From Nitrospira sp. (lineage in GTDB: Bacteria; UBA9089; CG2-30-40-21; SBAY01), in NCBI GenBank assembly GCA_005239945.1, contig SBAY01000291.1, forward strand, positions 1-8,079: a stretch of DNA of 8,079 bases, in the 5' to 3' direction. Shown piece after piece: positions 5,433 to 8,079 of this stretch (its first letter is position 1; the number at the start of each line of letters is the position of its first letter). The notes beneath the pieces were generated by a model. It searched no databases and was not told the DNA's origin. It worked only from the letters and a program-made list of their open reading frames with translations. A program made the position numbers and the translations under genes.

Positions 5433-5669
5433 ATGGCAGAATCAGTATTTGAAAGAGTAAAGAAGATTATTATAGACCAATTAGGAGTGAACGAGGAGCA
5501 AGTTACCCCTGAGGCATCATTTGTCGATGATTTAGGGGCAGATTCTTTAGATACCGTGGAGTTGGTTATGTCTTTTGAGGAGGAATTTGGGATAGAAATC
5601 CCAGATGAGGATGCAGAGAAGATACGCACTATCGATAATGCTGTAACCTATATTGAGGAGCATAGTTAA
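5433..5669 (+). CDS. acpP: Acyl carrier protein
   Basis: AcpP carries growing acyl chains on a 4'-phosphopantetheine arm and is the substrate partner of every Fab enzyme here and of PlsX. The product is 78 residues, the same length as E. coli AcpP, and strongly acidic. The DSL attachment site is in DLGADSLDTVELV with Ser38. Helix I (VFERVKKIIIDQLGV) and the recognition helix (DTVELVMSFEEEFGIEIPDEDAEKI) are clear. ATG 5433 follows a near-perfect AAGGAGGTG (5418-5426). A GTG at 5424 lies inside that ribosome binding site and would add three residues, so it is rejected. The stop TAA overlaps the fabF ATG by one base. Confidence 0.98.
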   Translation: MAESVFERVKKIIIDQLGVNEEQVTPEASFVDDLGADSLDTVELVMSFEEEFGIEIPDEDAEKIRTIDNAVTYIEEHS

Positions 5670-6940
5670 TGGAGAGGCTTGCCTCGTTGTTGAATATTAA
5701 AAATCGGGTAGTAGTCACAGGTATGGGGTTAATTACGCCTATTGGAGTTGGCAAAGAAAAATTCTGGGAAAGTTTGGTCCGGGGGGAAAATGGTATTGGA
5801 CCTATAACTTTATTTTTGGCAGATGATTATGATTGCCGGATTGCTGGTGAGGTCAAGGATTTTGACCCCAGTCTGTACATGGATAAAAAAGAGGTGCGGC
5901 GGAGCGATAGATTTTGTCACTTGGCTATTGCCGCCGCTAAATTAGCCGTGGAAGATGCCAAAATCGATTTGCCTGGTAATGAAAACCCTGATAATATAGG
6001 TGTTTATATCGGCTCGGGGATTGGTGGATTATCAACAATCGAGAGGGAATATAAGGTTTTATTAGAAAAGGGGTCAGGCAGGGTAAGTCCATTTCTTATC
6101 CCAAGTCTAATTATAGATATTGCCTCCGGCATAGTCGCCATTCAATATGGTGCCAAAGGACCTAATTCTGCGGTAGTAACTGCCTGTGCCACGGGTGCTA
6201 ATGCTATTGGTAATGCCTTTAGAATCATAGAAAGAGGCGAGGCTGAGGTAATGATAACGGGTGGAACAGAGGCCGCTATTACCCAGTTAGGTTTAGCAGG
6301 TTTCTCAAATATGAAGGCACTTTCTACGCGAAATGATGACCCTCAACACGCCTCTCGACCCTTTGATAAACTTCGTGATGGATTTATTATGGCTGAAGGA
6401 GCAGGGATAATTATCTTAGAATCACTTTCGCATGCTTTAGCAAGAAAAGCCCATATTTATGCCGAGATTGTTGGTTATGGGCTGGCCGGCGATGCCTACC
6501 ATATTACTGCCCCTGCCCCTAATGGAGAAGGAGCAACTCGAGCAATACGGCGGGCATTACAAGGTGCTGGATTATCCCCGGAGCAAATCGATTACATCAA
6601 TGCCCATGGAACTTCTACCCAACTAAATGATAAATGTGAAACTCAAGCAATTAAAACTATCTTTGGTGAATATGCCTATTCTATTCCTATTAGTTCTACC
6701 AAGTCTATGACCGGCCATATGTTAGGTGCGGCCGGTGCCGTTGAATTTATCGCCTGTTGCTTAACTATAAATAAAGGGGTTATTCATCCAACGATAAATT
6801 ATGAATATGAAGACCCTGAGTGTGATTTAGATTATGTGCCTAATCAGGCAAGAAATCATGAGGTTAAAATTGCTTTATCTAATTCGTTGGGCTTTGGGGG
6901 ACATAATGTCAGTTTAATAGTCAAGAGGTATGAAGATTAA
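5669..6940 (+). CDS. fabF: 3-oxoacyl-ACP synthase II
   Basis: FabF condenses acyl-ACP with malonyl-ACP in each elongation round. The 423-residue protein has RVVVTGMGLITPIG (13-26), the nucleophile Cys173 in VVTACATGANAIG, RPFDKLRDGFIMAEGAG (230-246) and His313 in NAHGTST. It also has Lys345 and His350 in STKSMTGHMLGAAGA, and the C-terminal NSLGFGGHN. The Cys-His-His triad is complete. ATG 5669 overlaps the acpP stop (TAATG) and follows GAGGAG (5655-5660), so the two are translationally coupled. About ten residues precede the usual KxRVVVTG start and contain a small GAGGC-TT-GCCTC palindrome; TTG codons at 5687 and 5690 are alternative but weaker starts. The last bases of the gene form part of a 35-bp inverted repeat and of a duplicated 19-bp segment. 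Confidence 0.97.
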   Translation: MERLASLLNIKNRVVVTGMGLITPIGVGKEKFWESLVRGENGIGPITLFLADDYDCRIAGEVKDFDPSLYMDKKEVRRSDRFCHLAIAAAKLAVEDAKIDLPGNENPDNIGVYIGSGIGGLSTIEREYKVLLEKGSGRVSPFLIPSLIIDIASGIVAIQYGAKGPNSAVVTACATGANAIGNAFRIIERGEAEVMITGGTEAAITQLGLAGFSNMKALSTRNDDPQHASRPFDKLRDGFIMAEGAGIIILESLSHALARKAHIYAEIVGYGLAGDAYHITAPAPNGEGATRAIRRALQGAGLSPEQIDYINAHGTSTQLNDKCETQAIKTIFGEYAYSIPISSTKSMTGHMLGAAGAVEFIACCLTINKGVIHPTINYEYEDPECDLDYVPNQARNHEVKIALSNSLGFGGHNVSLIVKRYED

Positions 6941-7047
6941 TTAAAAATTATGAATTAAAAATTAAAAATTGAGGAAGGAGAAAATAATTCTCAATTTTTA
7001 ATTTTTAATTCATAATTTTTAATTCTATAAGAGGTATAAAGATTAAT
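6923..7047. repeat. 19-bp direct duplication flanking the fabF-rnc palindrome
   Basis: AAGAGGTATGAAGATTAAT (6923-6941), the end of fabF, recurs as AAGAGGTATAAAGATTAAT (7029-7047), the ribosome binding site and start of rnc, with 18 of 19 bases identical. Between the copies lies little except the 35-bp inverted repeat. Removing one copy plus the palindrome gives GATTAATGAATG, in which the fabF TAA and the rnc ATG overlap by one base, as in acpP-fabF. The duplication therefore looks like the footprint of an insertion that preserved both the fabF stop and the rnc start. Confidence 0.85.
6939..7024. repeat. Perfect 35-bp inverted repeat between fabF and rnc
   Basis: Arms 6939-6973 and 6990-7024 are exact reverse complements, separated by a 16-nt loop (6974-6989). 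The left arm reads as heptamers ATTAAAA, ATTATGA, ATTAAAA, ATTAAAA, ATTGAGG from 6940. In RNA this would be a nearly pure A-U duplex of 35 bp, ending 21 nt before the rnc start codon. It is longer than a typical terminator stem and is not followed by a U-run. The first bases of the left arm belong to the fabF stop codon. Confidence 0.95.
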
Positions 7048-7786
7048 GAATGAAGCTCGAATTCAAGAACTTAACGAAATGCAATCTGCCCTTGGGCTGG
7101 AATTTAAAAACATTGAGTTGTTAAATCAATCGTTGACCCATACATCTTATGCCTATGAATTAAGTGACCGTAATAATGGTATATTGCAGAATGAAAGAAT
7201 GGAATTTCTTGGCGATGTAGTTTTGGGGCTTATCATCAGTGAGTATATTTACCAGAAATATCCTGATTATATGGAGGGGGATTTAGCCAAGATTCGGGCT
7301 AAGATAGTCAGCCGACCGATATTGGCCAAGCAGGCTAAACATTTAGAACTGGGTAAATATCTACTTTTGGGCAAAGGTGAAGAGATAACAGGAGGTAGAA
7401 GCAGGCATTCTATCTTAGCCGATACCATAGAAGCCTTAATCGGGGCAATTTATTTAGATTCCGGCCTGGAAAAATCCCGCTATTTTATCTTATCCCGATT
7501 TAAAGAAGAGATTGAAAAGATTACTGAAAATGTTCATGTGCAGGATTATAAAACCGATTTCCAGGAATGGACTCAAAAGAAATTCAAAACCCTTCCCTTT
7601 TATAAGGTAATCAATAGAGAGGGGCCTGACCATAATCGAATTTTCGAGATAGCGGTTATGGTCAAAGGTGAAACTTATGGTATAGGAAAGGGGGGAAGTA
7701 AAAAAGAGGCCGAACAGAGGGCGGCTTTCTTTGCTTTACAATATGCAAAGAAAGAAAAGGAATCAAATCTTGCAGTAACCAGGTAG
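7046..7786 (+). CDS. rnc: Ribonuclease III
   Basis: RNase III cleaves double-stranded RNA, processing rRNA precursors and structured mRNAs. The 246-residue protein has the signature NERMEFLGDVVLG (49-61) with Glu53 and Asp57, and a second acidic pair Asp126/Glu129 in ADTIEALIGAIYLD, so the metal-binding catalytic set is intact. A double-stranded RNA-binding domain follows (about 167-236: DYKTDFQEWTQ to GGSKKEAEQRAAFFAL). The ATG 7046 is preceded by AGAGGT (7030-7035), which is itself a copy of the end of fabF. An ATG four bases later is out of frame and not an alternative. rnc downstream of fab genes is common in other bacteria. A long perfect hairpin sits just upstream and would be a natural substrate of this enzyme. 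Confidence 0.97.
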   Translation: MNEARIQELNEMQSALGLEFKNIELLNQSLTHTSYAYELSDRNNGILQNERMEFLGDVVLGLIISEYIYQKYPDYMEGDLAKIRAKIVSRPILAKQAKHLELGKYLLLGKGEEITGGRSRHSILADTIEALIGAIYLDSGLEKSRYFILSRFKEEIEKITENVHVQDYKTDFQEWTQKKFKTLPFYKVINREGPDHNRIFEIAVMVKGETYGIGKGGSKKEAEQRAAFFALQYAKKEKESNLAVTR

Positions 7787-7818
7787 TGTCAAATTAAACA
7801 TGAAAAAATATGAAAGAA

Positions 7819-7905
7819 ACCACAGAGGACACGGAGGAAACCACAAAGGACACAAAGAAAGGAAGTGTTTTGCTATTAATTAATCAAAACCTTTGTGAAC
7901 TTTGG
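7819..7905. repeat. CACAAAG-type repeat and palindrome after rnc
   Basis: Two tandem 21-nt units (7819-7839 and 7840-7860; each ACCACA.AGGACAC-like, 17 of 21 identical with only G/A differences) form the left side. CCTTTGTG (7890-7897) followed by CTTTG (7900-7904) forms the right side and pairs with CACAAAGG (7842-7849). The 21-nt unit equals three 7-nt words. The right arm seems to break off at about 7905, where unrelated sequence begins. No U-run terminator is present, so the 3' end of the operon is not defined. Confidence 0.65.
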
Positions 7906-8079
7906 TATGTCAGGCAAAGCGTATGTAGAACCCGATGGATGGAAGAGCCATAAGACCAAATTTGCCGTTCGGGTCTAAGTTGTTTTGAGGTATGTGGAGG
8001 TAACGAAATATACTAAGTTCAAAATAAGCGTTTATGTAAGCCGTAACAAAAGTGAAACTCATTAAGCCTCGTTACACAA
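7906..8079 (+). mobile_element. Structured non-coding segment, possibly the 5' part of a group II intron (runs off the window)
   Basis: The composition changes after 7905 and no long reading frame exists. AGACC (7953-7957) pairs with GGTCT (7972-7976), and GTAACG (8000-8005) pairs with CGTTAC (8070-8075). Between the latter arms lie GTAAGCCGTAAC and GTGAAAC stretches, a style I associate from memory with domain I of bacterial group II introns. A GUGYG 5' end is not seen; the closest candidate is GTATG at 7905. A short frame from ATG 7907 (23 codons, ending TAA at 7976-7978) is probably coincidental. The assignment is tentative, and another structured RNA or IS end is possible. Confidence 0.3.

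Noticed and set aside
1467..7905. Intergenic hairpins as intrinsic terminators
   Set aside because: None is followed by a U-run on the + strand, and they occur repeatedly between genes of one pathway that must be co-expressed.
7907..7978. Short frame of 23 codons beginning ATGTCAGGC after rnc
   Set aside because: It lacks a ribosome binding site and lies in a segment with RNA-like stems. No family resemblance was seen.

Overview
This AT-rich bacterial window carries an almost complete type II fatty-acid and phospholipid initiation operon, all on the + strand. The order is rpmF - plsX - fabH - [hicA - hicB] - fabD - [58-aa orphan] - fabG - acpP - fabF - rnc. The conserved backbone (rpmF-plsX-fabH-fabD-fabG-acpP-fabF, with rnc downstream) is common across bacteria, so it does not place the organism. 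The low GC, strong AAGGAGG-type ribosome binding sites, and long intergenic palindromes built from 7-nt words suggest an AT-rich environmental or candidate-phylum bacterium, but this is inference and no phylum is claimed.

Layout: 1-103 holds nothing recognisable. A good sigma-70-type promoter (104-132) drives a leader containing a long near-perfect hairpin (174-251). Then come rpmF (ribosomal protein L32) and plsX, 1 nt apart. A heptamer palindrome separates plsX from fabH. Between fabH and fabD sits a compact HicA/HicB toxin-antitoxin pair, only 3 nt from the TTG start of fabD. Downstream of fabD is a region of about 270 bp with a possible small inverted-repeat element and a second palindrome, followed by a small charged protein of unknown function. 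fabG is followed by two hairpins, then acpP and fabF (stop and start overlap as TAATG). A perfect 35-bp inverted repeat, flanked by an 18/19-identical direct duplication, separates fabF from rnc. After rnc there is another palindrome and then a structured, probably non-coding segment that runs off the window end and may be the 5' part of a group II intron or similar element.

How the genes work together: FabD loads malonyl onto the acyl carrier protein AcpP. FabH condenses acetyl-CoA with malonyl-ACP, FabF elongates, and FabG reduces the 3-ketoacyl-ACP. PlsX converts finished acyl-ACP to acyl-phosphate for phospholipid synthesis. FabZ, FabI/K and acetyl-CoA carboxylase are not in the window. 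RpmF and Rnc tie the operon to ribosome and RNA metabolism.

The unusual layer is the repeats. Nearly every gap of 90 bp or more is filled by an inverted repeat whose arms are runs of 7-nt words, and one run lies in frame inside fabD just before the GHSLGE active site. The fabF-rnc copy looks like a datable insertion: removing the palindrome and one copy of the duplication restores a TAATG stop/start overlap like that of acpP-fabF. It also places a 35-bp RNA duplex directly upstream of the RNase III gene.
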